Shown: positions 43,994 through 54,121, numbered from the stretch's first letter. The stretch: DNA of 64,000 nt from Aureimonas phyllosphaerae (GCF_900113065.1 NZ_FOOA01000004.1:124001-188000), one strand, 5' to 3'. Notes: generated by a model not told the origin, from the sequence alone. Translations and numbers: made by a program.

Positions 43994-44806
43994 TCAGCCG
44001 AAGCGGCCGGTGATGTAGTCCTGAGTCCGCTTGTCGTCCGGATTCTGGAACATCTTCTCGGTCGGGCCGACCTCGACGATCTTGCCCAGGTGGAACATCG
44101 CGGTGCGCTGCGAGACGCGGGCCGCCTGCTGCATCGAGTGCGTGACTATCACGATCGTGTAGTTCTGGCGCAGCTCGTCGATCAGCTCCTCGACGGTCGC
44201 GGTGGCGATCGGGTCGAGCGCCGAACAGGGCTCGTCCATGAGGATGACCTCGGGGCTCACGGCGATCGCGCGGGCGATGCACAGGCGCTGCTGCTGGCCG
44301 CCCGACAGGCCCGTGCCGGGATCGTGGAGCCGGTCCTTCACCTCCTCGAACAGGCCCGCCTTGCGAAGCGAAGTGACGACGATTTCCTCGAGGTCCGTCT
44401 TGGACTTAGCGAGACCGTGGATCTTCGGGCCGTAGGAGATGTTCTCGAAGATCGACTTCGGGAACGGGTTCGGCTTCTGGAACACCATGCCGACGCGGGC
44501 GCGGAGCTCGACGACGTCGATGCCCGAATTGTAGATGTCCTCGCCGTCGAGCGCCACGAGGCCCTCGACGCGCGCGCCGTCGACCGTGTCGTTCATGCGG
44601 TTGAGCGTGCGCAGGAAGGTCGACTTGCCGCAGCCGGACGGGCCGATCAGCGCGGTCACCTGCCGATCGTAGACATCGAGATCGACCGAGAAGAGCGCCT
44701 GCTTGGGGCCGTAGAAGACCGAGACGCCCTTGCCGCGCATCTTGGCGGCGGGGGTCTTGCCCGCGGCCGCCGAGGCGGCCGCCTTGATCGGAAGCTGTTC
44801 CATCAT
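43994..44806 (-). CDS. pstB: Phosphate ABC transporter ATP-binding protein PstB
   Basis: ATPase of the high-affinity phosphate transporter, 270 residues. Walker [10 protein letters not shown] at 55-63, signature [14 protein letters not shown], Walker [14 protein letters not shown], all typical of PstB. The start is one of two adjacent ATGs (44806 or 44803). It lies 11 bp after pstA. Confidence 0.98.
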   Translation of the reverse strand: MMEQLPIKAAASAAAGKTPAAKMRGKGVSVFYGPKQALFSVDLDVYDRQVTALIGPSGCGKSTFLRTLNRMNDTVDGARVEGLVALDGEDIYNSGIDVVELRARVGMVFQKPNPFPKSIFENISYGPKIHGLAKSKTDLEEIVVTSLRKAGLFEEVKDRLHDPGTGLSGGQQQRLCIARAIAVSPEVILMDEPCSALDPIATATVEELIDELRQNYTIVIVTHSMQQAARVSQRTAMFHLGKIVEVGPTEKMFQNPDDKRTQDYITGRFG

Positions 44807-44817
44807 GAGTTTCGCCT

Positions 44818-46146
44818 CTACCAGCGCCGCTCGAAGCGGCGGCGAAGAATGATCGCCGTGATGTTCATCACGGCCAGGAAAAGGAGCAGCACGATGATCG
44901 CGCCGGAGGTGCGCTCGACGAAGGCGCGCTCGGCCTCGTTCGCCCACATGTAGATCTGAACGGGCAGCGCGGTGGCCGGGTCCATCGGCGTCGCCGGATA
45001 GTTGGCGACGAAGGCCACCATGCCGATCAGGAGAAGCGGCGCGGTCTCGCCGAGCGCGTGGGCAAGGCCGATGATCGTGCCGGTGAGAATGCCGGGCATC
45101 GCGAGCGGCAAGACATGGTGGAACACCATCTGCATCTTCGAGGCGCCGAGGCCGAGCGCTGCGGCGCGGATCGAGGGCGGCACCGCCTTCAACGCCGCGC
45201 GCGTCGCGATGATGATCGTCGGCAGCGTCATCAGGGTCAGCACCAGGCCGCCGACCAGCGAGGCCGATCGCGGCAGGCCCATGTAGTTGACGAAGATCGC
45301 AAGGCCGAGGAGGCCGTAGACGATCGAAGGCACGGCCGCGAGGTTGTTGATGTTCACCTCGATGAAGTCGGTGAAGCGGTTCTTCGGCGCGAACTCCTCG
45401 AGGTAGATCGAGGCGGCGACGCCGATCGGGAGCGCCAGCGCCAGGACGATCGCCATCATGTAGAGCGAGCCGATGATCGCCACGCCGACACCCGCCGTCT
45501 CGGCACGCGACGAGGCGCCGAAGGTGAAGAGGCCGGTGTTGAAGCGCTGCTCGAGGTCGCCCGACTGCTCGAGCGTGCGAATCCATTCGAGCTGCTTGTC
45601 CTTGATCGGACGGCGCTCCTCGGGGATCGACAGGTCGAACTGGCCCTTCACGGCCGAATCCACGGTCGAGTTGGCGTAGAGCCAGACGTCCTGCGTGGTG
45701 CCGATGACGGACAGATCCTCCATCACCATGCCGCCGAGCTGCGTGCGCACGCCCTGCGAGACAAGTTGGGTCGCGGCCGCGACGTCGGCGCGGTTGTTCG
45801 GGTCGATGCCGAGACGCTGGACCAGCGCGTCCTGAACGAGTTTGGGATAGTTGGCGAGGCGCAGGGCCTGCATGTCCTTGCCGCCCGTGTTCTTCGGGTC
45901 GATCACGCTTGCCGAGAAGGTGATCGGCAGGCGGATCTGCGTCTGCCAGAAGGCCGTGTAGCCCTGGCTGATCACCGTATAGATCAGCGTCGCGAGGAAG
46001 ATCATGCCGATCGCGATCGCCGAGATGCCGTAGGCCTTGAAGCGACGCTCGGCGGCGTAGCGCTTTTTCAGGCCGATGTCGCGACGCGGCGGCGCCTTGG
46101 CGTCGGCGACCGCACGGCCGCCGGTGGGGAAGGTCGCGTCGCTCAT
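44818..46146 (-). CDS. pstA: Phosphate ABC transporter permease PstA
   Basis: Inner-membrane channel subunit, 442 residues, longer than the enterobacterial protein (about 300). The extra part is a large periplasmic segment between helices 1 and 2 (about 70-210), corresponding to the DUF3333 region common in alphaproteobacteria. The permease core with EAA-like loop [14 protein letters not shown] follows near 345. Its start and the pstC stop share one base. Confidence 0.95.
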   Translation of the reverse strand: MSDATFPTGGRAVADAKAPPRRDIGLKKRYAAERRFKAYGISAIAIGMIFLATLIYTVISQGYTAFWQTQIRLPITFSASVIDPKNTGGKDMQALRLANYPKLVQDALVQRLGIDPNNRADVAAATQLVSQGVRTQLGGMVMEDLSVIGTTQDVWLYANSTVDSAVKGQFDLSIPEERRPIKDKQLEWIRTLEQSGDLEQRFNTGLFTFGASSRAETAGVGVAIIGSLYMMAIVLALALPIGVAASIYLEEFAPKNRFTDFIEVNINNLAAVPSIVYGLLGLAIFVNYMGLPRSASLVGGLVLTLMTLPTIIIATRAALKAVPPSIRAAALGLGASKMQMVFHHVLPLAMPGILTGTIIGLAHALGETAPLLLIGMVAFVANYPATPMDPATALPVQIYMWANEAERAFVERTSGAIIVLLLFLAVMNITAIILRRRFERRW

Positions 46147-47624
46147 CAGTCGTACTGCTCCCGATACTTGCGCACGATCGCCAGCGCGATGACGTTGAGG
46201 ACGAGGGTGATCGCGAACAGCGTGATGCCGAGCGCGAAGGCGACGAGGCTCTGCGGCGAGGTGAAGTCGAGATCGCCGGTCAGCTGCGAGACGATCTTGA
46301 TGGTGACCGTCGTCATCGCCTCGAAGGGGTTGGCGGTAATGTTGGCGGCGATGCCCGCGGCCAGCACCACGATCATGGTCTCGCCGATGGCGCGCGAGGC
46401 GGTGAGGAGGAGCGCCGAGACGATGCCCGGAAGCGCTGCCGGAAGCACGACCTTCTTCACCGTCTCGGACGGCGTCGCGCCGAGGCCCAGAGAGCCGTCG
46501 CGAAGCGAGCGCGGCACGGCGGTGATGATGTCGTCCGACAGCGACGACACGAAGGGGATCAGCATGATGCCCATCACGAGGCCGGCGGTCAGGATCGACT
46601 GGGCCTGGATGAAGCTCGAATAGTCGCCCGTCAGGAGGCCGTTGATGTCGGCCGAGAGGTCGCGCAGGAACGGACCCACCGTGATCAGGGCGAAGAAGCC
46701 GTAGACGATGGTCGGGATGCCCGCGAGGACCTCGAGGAGCGGCTTCACCACCGACCGCACGCGGTTCGAGGCGTATTCCGCCATGTAGATCGCGGCGAAC
46801 AGGCCAACCGGCACCGCGAAGAGCATCGCGACGAAGGCGATGTAGAGGGTGCCGAGAAGAAGCGGGATGAGGCCGAACTGGCCGGTCGCGGTCGACCCGG
46901 CGGCCGCGAAGCGCGGCTCCCAGACGGTGCCGAAGAAGAAGCTCGACGGCGGCACGCGGCTGAAGAAGTCGATTGATTCGAACAGCATCGAACAGACGAT
47001 GCCGACCGTCGTCAGGATCGCGATCGAGGAGCAGAGGACGAGGAACGACTTGACCACCCGCTCGACCTGGTTGCGGGCGCGAAGGCGCACGGCGACGCGC
47101 CGCAGCGCGAAGACGAGGCCGGCGACGGCGACCGCCAGGACGAGAACCGTCATCGCGAGGCGGCTCGTGTCTTCGAGCCGATTGCGCTCGAGCGCCTGGC
47201 GGATCATCGAGTCGGTCGCCTCGGTCGGCACCGGGATGCCGCGACGCGCGAGCAGCGGGCGCAGGTCCGCGACGTTGATCTGGTCGAGGTTCTCGCGCTC
47301 CTCGGGCGGAAGGAGGCGGATGCCCTCCCCGATCGAGCGCACGAGGCTCGCGCGGAGCGTCGGCGCCAGGTTCGTCTCGGTCGCGGTCGCGTCCGGCACG
47401 ACGACGAGGCTCGTCACCACGACGGGCGAGACGGCGAGCCAGATCGCCATCAGGAGGAGCGCCGGGATCGTCGTCGCCATGGCGGCGTAGACGCCGTGAT
47501 AGATCGAGCGCGAATGCAGCTTGTCGGTGGATGCGGCGGCGACCGCGGCGCTTCGTCGGCGCGCCGCCACGAAACCGACGGCGCCCAGCGCCAGCACGGT
47601 CAGAACGATTGCAAGGATGGACAC
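46146..47624 (-). CDS. pstC: Phosphate ABC transporter permease PstC
   Basis: Partner permease, 492 residues, also extended by an N-terminal region with two extra helices and a periplasmic segment (about 75-170), as in other alphaproteobacterial PstC. Core helices from about 200 on; EAA loop [23 protein letters not shown] near 395. The gap to pstS (103 bp) holds two hairpins. The start codon is the ATG at 47624. Confidence 0.95.
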   Translation of the reverse strand: MSILAIVLTVLALGAVGFVAARRRSAAVAAASTDKLHSRSIYHGVYAAMATTIPALLLMAIWLAVSPVVVTSLVVVPDATATETNLAPTLRASLVRSIGEGIRLLPPEERENLDQINVADLRPLLARRGIPVPTEATDSMIRQALERNRLEDTSRLAMTVLVLAVAVAGLVFALRRVAVRLRARNQVERVVKSFLVLCSSIAILTTVGIVCSMLFESIDFFSRVPPSSFFFGTVWEPRFAAAGSTATGQFGLIPLLLGTLYIAFVAMLFAVPVGLFAAIYMAEYASNRVRSVVKPLLEVLAGIPTIVYGFFALITVGPFLRDLSADINGLLTGDYSSFIQAQSILTAGLVMGIMLIPFVSSLSDDIITAVPRSLRDGSLGLGATPSETVKKVVLPAALPGIVSALLLTASRAIGETMIVVLAAGIAANITANPFEAMTTVTIKIVSQLTGDLDFTSPQSLVAFALGITLFAITLVLNVIALAIVRKYREQYD

Positions 47625-47659
47625 CGTCCCGCGTCTCCCGACAGGATGAACGAACGAAA

Positions 47660-47715
47660 CGGCCCGGAAGTCCGGGCCGCCGAGAGGAACGACGCGGCCC
47701 GCACGAGGCCGCGTC
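47660..47715 (-). promoter_or_regulatory. Two intercistronic hairpins between pstS and pstC
   Basis: Perfect nine-pair stems at 47691-47715 (GACGCGGCC / GGCCGCGTC) and 47660-47679 (CGGCCCGGA / TCCGGGCCG). On the minus strand the second is followed by TTTCGTTC, a weak U-run. Such structures after the binding-protein gene often raise its mRNA level over the downstream genes, by partial termination or mRNA protection. Confidence 0.6.
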
Positions 47716-47727
47716 GCGAAAGTCCGG

Positions 47728-48774
47728 TCAGCCGCCGATCGTGGTGCCGGCCGCGAACTTCTGGCGGGCTTCCTCGCGCTGGGCGTCCGGCGCCGGGACG
47801 AGGCCGTACTGGGCGAGCGGGCCGTCCGGGCCGATCATCTGCTCGGACAGGAAGAAGTCGACGAACTCGGACAGGCCCGGAACGACGCCGATATGCGCCT
47901 TCTTCACGTAGAAGAAGAGCGGACGCGACACCGGGTACTCGCCCGAGGCGACGGTGGCGACCGAAGGCGTCACGCCGGCGACGGTCGCGACCTTCAGCTT
48001 GTCCTGGTTCTGCTCGTAGAAGGCGAGGCCGAACACGCCCATACCCTGCGGGTTGGCGGCGATGCGGGCCAGCGTCTCGGTGTAGTCGCCGGCGATGTCG
48101 GTCGCCTTGCCGTCGTTGCGGACCTGGTGGCACTGCGCGGCGGCCGCCTTGTCATCCATTCCGGCGGCCTTGAAGGCCTCCAGGGCGCCCGAGGCCTTGC
48201 AGCCGGCGTCGAGGACCTTCTGATCGAAGACTTCGCGCGTGCCGTGGTTCTCGGCCGGGATGAAAGCGGCGATCGGCTGGCTCGGCAGCGACGCGTCGGC
48301 CTCGTTCCAGGCGGCGTTGGTGTTGTCGACGACCTTGCCGTCCTTGACGATCTTGGCGGCGAGCGCGTTGAAGACCGCGGTCGGAGTCAGCGCGAAGCTC
48401 GGGCCCTGGGCGGCCGAGGCGAAGACGATGCCGTCATAGCCGAAGCGCACTTCCTGGATCTCGTTGACGCCGCCGTCCATGCAGGCCTTCTTCTCGGAGT
48501 CCGAGATCGGGCGCGAGGCGTTGGCGATGTCGACGGTCGCCGGGCCGACGCCCTGGCAGAACTGGCGGAAGCCGCCCGAAGTACCGCCCGACTCAACCAC
48601 CGGGGTCGGGAAGTCGGGATAGACCTCGCCGAAGTTCTCGGCGACGATCTGCGCATAGGGCAGGACCGTCGAGGAGCCGGCGGCCTGCACGGGCTCGGCG
48701 GACTGCGCGAAGGCCTGGCTGGAAAGGGCGAAGGCAGCGCCGAGCGCGAGGCCGGCAAGCGTCTTGTTCAACAC
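47728..48774 (-). CDS. pstS: Phosphate-binding periplasmic protein PstS
   Basis: High-affinity phosphate receptor, 348 residues with a clear signal peptide (LAGLALGAAFALSSQAFAQ). Phosphate-site segments are visible: QAAGSSTVLPYAQ near the N-terminus, ESGGTSGGFRQFC, and NASRPISDSE. It is larger than E. coli PstS by sequence in the C-terminal half, as in related bacteria. First gene of the pst operon, with a PHO box 103 bp upstream. Confidence 0.96.
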   Translation of the reverse strand: MLNKTLAGLALGAAFALSSQAFAQSAEPVQAAGSSTVLPYAQIVAENFGEVYPDFPTPVVESGGTSGGFRQFCQGVGPATVDIANASRPISDSEKKACMDGGVNEIQEVRFGYDGIVFASAAQGPSFALTPTAVFNALAAKIVKDGKVVDNTNAAWNEADASLPSQPIAAFIPAENHGTREVFDQKVLDAGCKASGALEAFKAAGMDDKAAAAQCHQVRNDGKATDIAGDYTETLARIAANPQGMGVFGLAFYEQNQDKLKVATVAGVTPSVATVASGEYPVSRPLFFYVKKAHIGVVPGLSEFVDFFLSEQMIGPDGPLAQYGLVPAPDAQREEARQKFAAGTTIGG

Positions 48775-48876
48775 GAGGTTGTCTCCGTCATGGAGTTTCG
48801 AAAGCGAACCGCCCGACGTCTGCGAGTCTGCGGTGCCGGTTCGCCGCTTGGTCTATCGACCCCGCGCAACTCCTAT

Positions 48877-48905
48877 ATGACAACAGCATATGCGATTTAT
48901 GACAG
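48877..48905 (-). promoter_or_regulatory. PHO box upstream of pstS
   Basis: On the minus strand CTGTCAT (48905-48899), CGCATAT and TTGTCAT (48883-48877) repeat every 11 bp, matching the PhoB box built from CTGTCAT direct repeats. It lies about 103 bp before the pstS ATG and just after the phoR stop codon, so PhoB should drive pstSCAB-phoU-phoB from here. Confidence 0.9.
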
Positions 48906-48917
48906 TCCAAGCCTCTG

Positions 48918-50201
48918 TTATCGCTCGGGTTTATCGAACGCATCGAGAAAGCGGACGAAACGGACCGCGAAGGTCGCGCCCTTTCCGGGCTCCGAGGTGA
49001 TCGCCAGCCGCGTGCGGTGCCGGGTCAGGACGTGCCGGACGATCGACAGGCCGAGGCCGGTGCCCGGCTTTCCGGTGCTCCCCTCCTCCACGCGGTAGAA
49101 GCGCTCGGTGAGGCGCGGCACGTGCTCGGCCTTGATGCCCTTGCCGAAGTCCCGGACATAGGCCTCCACCCCCTCGCCGTCGCGCCGCAGGCCGATCTCG
49201 ACGCGTCCGCCGTCGCTGCCGTACTTGCAGGCGTTCTCCATGAGGTTGGCGAAGACCTGGATCAGCTCGTCCCGGTCGCCATTGACGAGCACGCCGTCGC
49301 CGTCGAGCCCGACGAGCTGGATCGCCAAACCGCTCTCAGTGGCCTGAGGCCCCAACTGCCGCGCGACGGTGCGCAGGACATCGGCGATGTCGGCCGCCTC
49401 GTTGGCCCGCAGGCGCCGCCGCGTCTCGATGCGCGACAGGGACAGGAGGTCGTCGATCAGCCGCGACATGCGCCGCGCCTGATCCTGCATGATATCGAGA
49501 AAGCGGGCGCGCGCGGCGGCGTCGTCGCGAGCCGGCCCCTTCAGCGTCTCGATGAAGCCGGTGAGCGAGGCGAGCGGCGTGCGCAGCTCATGGCTGGCGT
49601 TGGCCACGAAGTCGGTGCGCATTCGTTCCAGCCGCCGCGCCTGCGTGAGGTCGCGCAGGAGGAGCAGGAAGAACGGCGGACGCGCCTCGCCGGCAAGGCG
49701 CAGCGGCAGGATATCGATGCCCCAGGACCGGTCGGTCGGCAGGCGCTCGGTCAGTTCCTCCTGCTCGGCTTCGTCGTTCTCGACCGCCCGCTCCAGGGCG
49801 GCCAGAAGATCGGGCGCGCGAAACCGCATGGCGATCGGATCGCCGAGCACCAGCGGCCCGAAGGCGCGCATCGCGCCGGCGTTGGCATAGCGCAGCGCCA
49901 GCGTGCGATCGACGATGACGGCAGGCTCGCGCACTGCCTCGACGACGCTCTTCACGCTCGCGTCCGGCCAGAGCGGCTGGCGCCGCGCACGTGCGCCCTG
50001 GGTGCCCTTCGGCAACGTCCGGTTCGCGCTACGCAGGAGAAGATGGAATACGAGGCCGGCGACGACGAAGACGATCGCCATCGGTCGCACCGCGGGCGTG
50101 GTGACGGCCGCCATCACGAGGCCGGCCGCCCAGATCAGCGCCGGCGCGTATCGCAGCCAGCGCCGCGCGGTGTCCCTGGCGGAGCGTCCCGTCTCGTCCA
50201 C
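48918..50201 (-). CDS. phoR: Phosphate regulon sensor histidine kinase PhoR
   Basis: Inner-membrane kinase for PhoB, 427 residues. Two N-terminal helices (about 19-58), a PAS-like domain (about 85-185), then the HisKA domain with NASHELRTPL (His204) and a HATPase_c domain with NLMENACKYG (N box), FGKGI (G1) and GTGLGLSIV (G2). No periplasmic sensor, as for PhoR. The unknown membrane gene lies 29 bp upstream on the same strand. Confidence 0.95.
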   Translation of the reverse strand: MDETGRSARDTARRWLRYAPALIWAAGLVMAAVTTPAVRPMAIVFVVAGLVFHLLLRSANRTLPKGTQGARARRQPLWPDASVKSVVEAVREPAVIVDRTLALRYANAGAMRAFGPLVLGDPIAMRFRAPDLLAALERAVENDEAEQEELTERLPTDRSWGIDILPLRLAGEARPPFFLLLLRDLTQARRLERMRTDFVANASHELRTPLASLTGFIETLKGPARDDAAARARFLDIMQDQARRMSRLIDDLLSLSRIETRRRLRANEAADIADVLRTVARQLGPQATESGLAIQLVGLDGDGVLVNGDRDELIQVFANLMENACKYGSDGGRVEIGLRRDGEGVEAYVRDFGKGIKAEHVPRLTERFYRVEEGSTGKPGTGLGLSIVRHVLTRHRTRLAITSEPGKGATFAVRFVRFLDAFDKPER

Positions 50202-50230
50202 GCGTCACCTTGTGCGTTTGAAAGGGAGAA

Positions 50231-51214
50231 TCAGCCGACGCGGCGAAGGCGCAGCGAGAAGACGTCGACGTCGTTGGTGGTGCCGTTGACGCCCGGCTCG
50301 ATGGCGATCGAGGCCGGCGAGCGGGCATCGGCCGGCACGGGAACGTCGAAGATGAAGGCTTCCTCGGTCATCGTCGTTGAGAAGCTCTGGCGCTCGCAGA
50401 GGCTCGTGCCGCCGAAGAGGCAGCGCACCGAGAACTCGCGCGGCGAGCCGTCGGGCGAACCGGCCGTCACCTCGATGCGGACGTTCGAGCCCGCGATCTC
50501 GCCGACGACGCCGGGACCGATCGCCATCAGGACCTCGCCCTCGCCGGTCGTCGGCCCGGAGACGCGCACGGCGTCGCGCCCGCCCGAGCGGGGCGCCGCC
50601 TCGATGCGACCGCCTTCCGGTGTCGACAGGCTTTCAAGGTCGTCGCCGTCGAACACGGTGATCCACGACAGGGCCGACGTCTCAGGGGACGCCGAGGACG
50701 TCTCCGGACCGGAGCCACGGATCATGCCGCCGACGAAATAGGCAAGAAGCGCCAGCACCACCGCGAACGCGACCGCCGCTACCAGCACGGACCGGGCGGA
50801 GCGCACAGGCCTTGCGCGTTCCTGCAGCGGCCGATCGCCGCCCGGCGTCCAGGCGCCCTCGCCCGCTTCGGCGTCGGATCGTGCGGGGTCGAAGGCCCGT
50901 GGGTCGCGAGGTCCATTGCCGAACGCCGCCTCATCGTGCGTGGACGGGGGCGCGGGCGGGATGAAGCCCGGATCGGCCTCGGCTTCCGCGATGGCCGACG
51001 TCGACGGCCAGTCGGCATAGTCGGCCTCGACGCGGTCGATCGTCTCGGCGAGCTTGGCGCGCTGGGCACTCGCCTCGTCCTCGCTGCCGCCGCGCGTTTC
51101 CAGCATCCGCTCCAGCGCGCGCTCGGAGGCGGCATAAATGCTTTCCCGGAAGGCCGGATCGCTCGCGTCGCCACCCGCAAGGGCGCGTCGCAGGCTGTCT
51201 TCCATTGCGCTCAT
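50231..51214 (-). CDS. Single-pass membrane protein of unknown function upstream of phoR
   Basis: 327 residues. A cytoplasmic-looking N-terminal half, acidic and Pro-rich (1-135), one membrane helix (SVLVAAVAFAVVLALLAYFVGGMI, about 143-166), and a C-terminal domain of about 160 residues rich in beta-type sequence with two cysteines (Cys251 region CLFGGTSLC). Residues 1-60 contain two helical segments. I do not recognise a family. It is 29 bp upstream of phoR in the same direction, so the two may be co-transcribed and related in function. Confidence 0.78.
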   Translation of the reverse strand: MSAMEDSLRRALAGGDASDPAFRESIYAASERALERMLETRGGSEDEASAQRAKLAETIDRVEADYADWPSTSAIAEAEADPGFIPPAPPSTHDEAAFGNGPRDPRAFDPARSDAEAGEGAWTPGGDRPLQERARPVRSARSVLVAAVAFAVVLALLAYFVGGMIRGSGPETSSASPETSALSWITVFDGDDLESLSTPEGGRIEAAPRSGGRDAVRVSGPTTGEGEVLMAIGPGVVGEIAGSNVRIEVTAGSPDGSPREFSVRCLFGGTSLCERQSFSTTMTEEAFIFDVPVPADARSPASIAIEPGVNGTTNDVDVFSLRLRRVG

Positions 51215-51231
51215 GACATCTCCCGGCCGAT

Positions 51232-51260
51232 CGAGGCGACACCGTCGCGACGGTGCCTCG
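51232..51260. repeat. Imperfect inverted repeat in the gap before the GH15 gene
   Basis: CGAGG / CCTCG and CACCGT / ACGGTG arms flank a CGCG loop with a three-base bulge. It lies 18 bases upstream of the unknown membrane gene's start codon (minus strand). No U-run. Operator or leader hairpin cannot be told apart. The rest of the 206-bp divergent gap shows nothing else I can name. Confidence 0.4.
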
Positions 51261-51420
51261 GCATCGCATCTGGATAGCGAATGCGGCGGAATGGAGCAAT
51301 CACATGCGGCGGAGCGCTCCGGTGCGGCGCAAGGCCCCGGACCGCTTCGGCCTTTCCTTTCCGCCGGCGCGCCCGACCTTTTGCCGACGAACCAGCCAAC
51401 AGCGTGCGAAATCGACCCTC

Positions 51421-53289
51421 ATGCCGCCCCCGAACGCCACGCCCAACCCGATCGGCCAACATGGCGTGATCGGCGACCTGAAGACGCTCGCGCTTGTGGC
51501 GCCCGACGGGCGCATCGACTTCCTGTGCCATCCCAACGTCGATTCGCCGACGCTCTTCGCCAGCCTGCTCGACCCCGAGAACGGCGGCGAGTTCCGGCTC
51601 TGGGCGATGGCCGAGGGCATGGGCCAGAAGCAGATCTACCTGCCCGACACCAACATCCTGCTCACGCGGTTTCTCGGGCCGAACGGCATCGGCGAGATCT
51701 CGGACTTCATGCCGCTCGACGGATCGGGGCGCATCGTGCGCCGGGCGAAGGCGATCATGGGCCGCGTCACCTTCGCGCTGCGCCTCGACCCGCGACCGGA
51801 ATATGCGAGTCTGCGCCCGGCCGTGTCGATCGACGACGGCACGGCGCGGATCGCCTGGTCGCGCGACGACGGGACGCCCCAGACCATGTGGCTGCACACC
51901 TCGCTTCCCCTGCGGATCGAGGACAATACGATCGTCGGCGAGATCACGCTGAGAGAAGGCGAGACCGTCTTTGCCATCCTCTGCCCGGGCCACGAGGGCT
52001 GGGATGCGCCCGACATGGACTACGTGCGCTCCTCGTTCCGCGAGACGCGGGCCTACTGGCACGACTGGGTGTCGCGCGGACAGTATCCGACCTTCTGGCG
52101 CGAACTCGTGGTGCGCTCGGCGCTGACGCTGAAGCTTCTCACCTCGGCGGAGCACGGCTCGATCGCGGCCGCCGCGACCTTCGGCCTTCCCGAGGTCGTC
52201 GGCGGCGAGCGCAACTGGGACTATCGCTTCTGCTGGGTGCGCGACTCCGCCTTCACCCTCTACGCCCTGTCGCGCCTCAACTACTACGACGAAGCGGAGG
52301 CCTTCATCCACTTCCTGATGGAGCGGGTGACGGTCAGCGACGGCGACCGGTCGGGCCTGCAGATCATGTACGGCATGGACGGGCGCGCCGAGATACCGGA
52401 GGCGGAACTCCCGCACCTGTCCGGCTACGGCGGCTCGAAGCCGGTGCGCGTCGGCAACGGCGCCTTCGACCAGCGCCAGATGGACATCTTCGGTGAGTTC
52501 ATGGACGCGGTCTACATCGCGACGCGCGCGCGGGGTAAGCCGAGCTATTCGGTCTGGGCGAAGCTCGAGGGCCTGATCGACTGGCTCTGCGTCAACTGGC
52601 GCCTGCCCGACCGCGGCATCTGGGAAAGCCGCGGCGAGGACAAGGAATATCTGTCGTCGCGCCTGATGTGCTGGGTGGCGATCGACCGCGCCATCCGCAT
52701 CGCCACGCGCGAGTCGATGCCGGCCGATCTCGTCGCCTGGCGCCAGCAGCGCGACGCGATCCAGAGGACCATCGTCGAGGAGTTCTGGAACCCGGAGATC
52801 GGCGCGTTCACGCAGTTCCGGGGCGGCGACACTTTGGACGCCGTCGTGCTCCTGATGCCGCTCGTGCGCTTCATCAACCCGCGCGATCCGATGTGGGTGT
52901 CGACCTTGAAGGCGGTGCGCGAGAACCTCGTCCACGACTGCCTCGTGAAGCGCTACGTCAACGGCCCGGAGAACGACGACGGGCTGGAGGGCGAGGAAGG
53001 CTTCTTCTCGATCTGCTCGTTCTGGTACGTCGAGGCGCTGGCACGCACCGGCTACGTCGCGGAGGCGCGGCTCCTGTTCGAGAAGCTGCATTCCTACGCC
53101 AACCATCTCGGCCTCTACGCCGAGGAACTGTCCACCGACGGGCAGCATCTCGGCAACTTCCCGCAGGCGCTCACCCACCTGTCGCTGATTTCGGCCGCCA
53201 TCTGGTTGAACCGGGCGCTGACGGCCGACAGATCGGACCCCCACCATGCCGGCTTCCAGATGATCGAGGACCCCGATGGCATCTTCTGA
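51421..53289 (+). CDS. Glycoside hydrolase family 15 protein (glucoamylase/trehalase-like)
   Basis: 622 residues, no signal peptide, so cytoplasmic. The N-terminal beta domain (1-220) starts IGQHGVIGDLKTLALVAPDGRIDF, typical of bacterial GH15. The (alpha/alpha)6 barrel has RNWDYRFCWVRDSAFTLYAL (264-283), and LPDRGIWESRGEDKEYLSS contains the catalytic Glu candidate in GIWE. GH15 includes glucoamylases and trehalases that release glucose; the exact substrate is not clear. The stop overlaps the next gene, an SDR, by 14 bp. Confidence 0.93.
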   Translation: MPPPNATPNPIGQHGVIGDLKTLALVAPDGRIDFLCHPNVDSPTLFASLLDPENGGEFRLWAMAEGMGQKQIYLPDTNILLTRFLGPNGIGEISDFMPLDGSGRIVRRAKAIMGRVTFALRLDPRPEYASLRPAVSIDDGTARIAWSRDDGTPQTMWLHTSLPLRIEDNTIVGEITLREGETVFAILCPGHEGWDAPDMDYVRSSFRETRAYWHDWVSRGQYPTFWRELVVRSALTLKLLTSAEHGSIAAAATFGLPEVVGGERNWDYRFCWVRDSAFTLYALSRLNYYDEAEAFIHFLMERVTVSDGDRSGLQIMYGMDGRAEIPEAELPHLSGYGGSKPVRVGNGAFDQRQMDIFGEFMDAVYIATRARGKPSYSVWAKLEGLIDWLCVNWRLPDRGIWESRGEDKEYLSSRLMCWVAIDRAIRIATRESMPADLVAWRQQRDAIQRTIVEEFWNPEIGAFTQFRGGDTLDAVVLLMPLVRFINPRDPMWVSTLKAVRENLVHDCLVKRYVNGPENDDGLEGEEGFFSICSFWYVEALARTGYVAEARLLFEKLHSYANHLGLYAEELSTDGQHLGNFPQALTHLSLISAAIWLNRALTADRSDPHHAGFQMIEDPDGIF

Positions 53290-54091
53290 CCTTCTTTCGC
53301 TCGCCGGCCAGGTGGCCGTCGTCACGGGCGCTTCGGCCGGCATCGGCCGGGCCTGCGCGGTCGAACTGGCGCGCGCGGGCGCCGACGTCGCGGTGAACTA
53401 CCACGGCTCGCGCGAGGGCGCCGAGGAGACGGTCGCCCTGATCGAGGCGCTGGGGCGACGCGCGATCCCGGTGCAGGGGGATGTCGGCACGGAGGGCGAC
53501 GTCGCGCGCCTCTTCGACGAGGCGGAACGGCAGTTCGGACCGGTCGACATCGCCGTGTCCAACGCCGGGCGCCAGAAGGACGCCGCCCTCACCGACATGA
53601 CGCTCGACGACTGGAACGCGGTGATCGGCACCAACCTTACCGGCGGCTTCCTGATGGCGCGCGAGGCCGTGCGCCGGTTTCGCGCCAAGGGACGCCGCCC
53701 GGAGGTCAGCCGCGCGCTCGGCAAGCTGATCTTCGATTCCTCCGTGCATCAGCGCATTCCCTGGGCGTTCCACGTCAACTACGCGGCGTCCAAGGGCGGG
53801 CTGAAGCTCCTGATGGAATCGGTCGCCCAGGAGGTCGCCTCCGAGGGCATCCGCGTCAACGCGGTCGCGCCCGGCGCCATCGCCACCGCGATCAACCAGT
53901 CGGAGCGCGAGAAGGCGGGAGGCATGGACGCGATGCTGAAGCTCATCCCCTACGGGCGGGTCGGCGATCCCGAGGATGTCGGACGCGTCGTCGCGTTTCT
54001 CGCCTCCGATGCCGCGGACTACATCACCGGGCAGACGCTGTTCGTCGACGGCGGCATGGTGCTCTATCCCGGCTTCAAGGGCAACGGCTGA
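53276..54091 (+). CDS. SDR family oxidoreductase (glucose 1-dehydrogenase-like)
   Basis: 271 residues, classical short-chain dehydrogenase. Cofactor motif TGASAGIG at 17-24, NAG at 96-98, active-site Ser155/156, Tyr169 and Lys173 (YAASK). The end SDAADYITGQTLFVDGGMVLYPGF matches glucose 1-dehydrogenase-type SDRs. It overlaps the GH15 gene by 14 bp, so glucose released by the glycosidase may be its substrate (inference from context). A hairpin follows. Confidence 0.9.
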   Translation: MASSDLLSLAGQVAVVTGASAGIGRACAVELARAGADVAVNYHGSREGAEETVALIEALGRRAIPVQGDVGTEGDVARLFDEAERQFGPVDIAVSNAGRQKDAALTDMTLDDWNAVIGTNLTGGFLMAREAVRRFRAKGRRPEVSRALGKLIFDSSVHQRIPWAFHVNYAASKGGLKLLMESVAQEVASEGIRVNAVAPGAIATAINQSEREKAGGMDAMLKLIPYGRVGDPEDVGRVVAFLASDAADYITGQTLFVDGGMVLYPGFKGNG

Positions 54092-54098
54092 CACGAAA

Positions 54099-54121
54099 AA
54101 GGGCGGCTCGGGGCCGCCCTT
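54099..54121. terminator. Bidirectional terminator between the SDR gene and trcR
   Basis: Stem AAGGGCGGC / GCCGCCCTT with a TCGGG loop. On the minus strand it is followed by TTTTCGTG, so it mainly ends the trcR transcript; on the plus strand the T-run is poor. Confidence 0.85.

Noticed and set aside
51211-53343. A 710-codon minus-strand open frame
   Set aside because: Antisense to the GH15 gene, with the usual Arg/Glu/Val-rich shadow composition.
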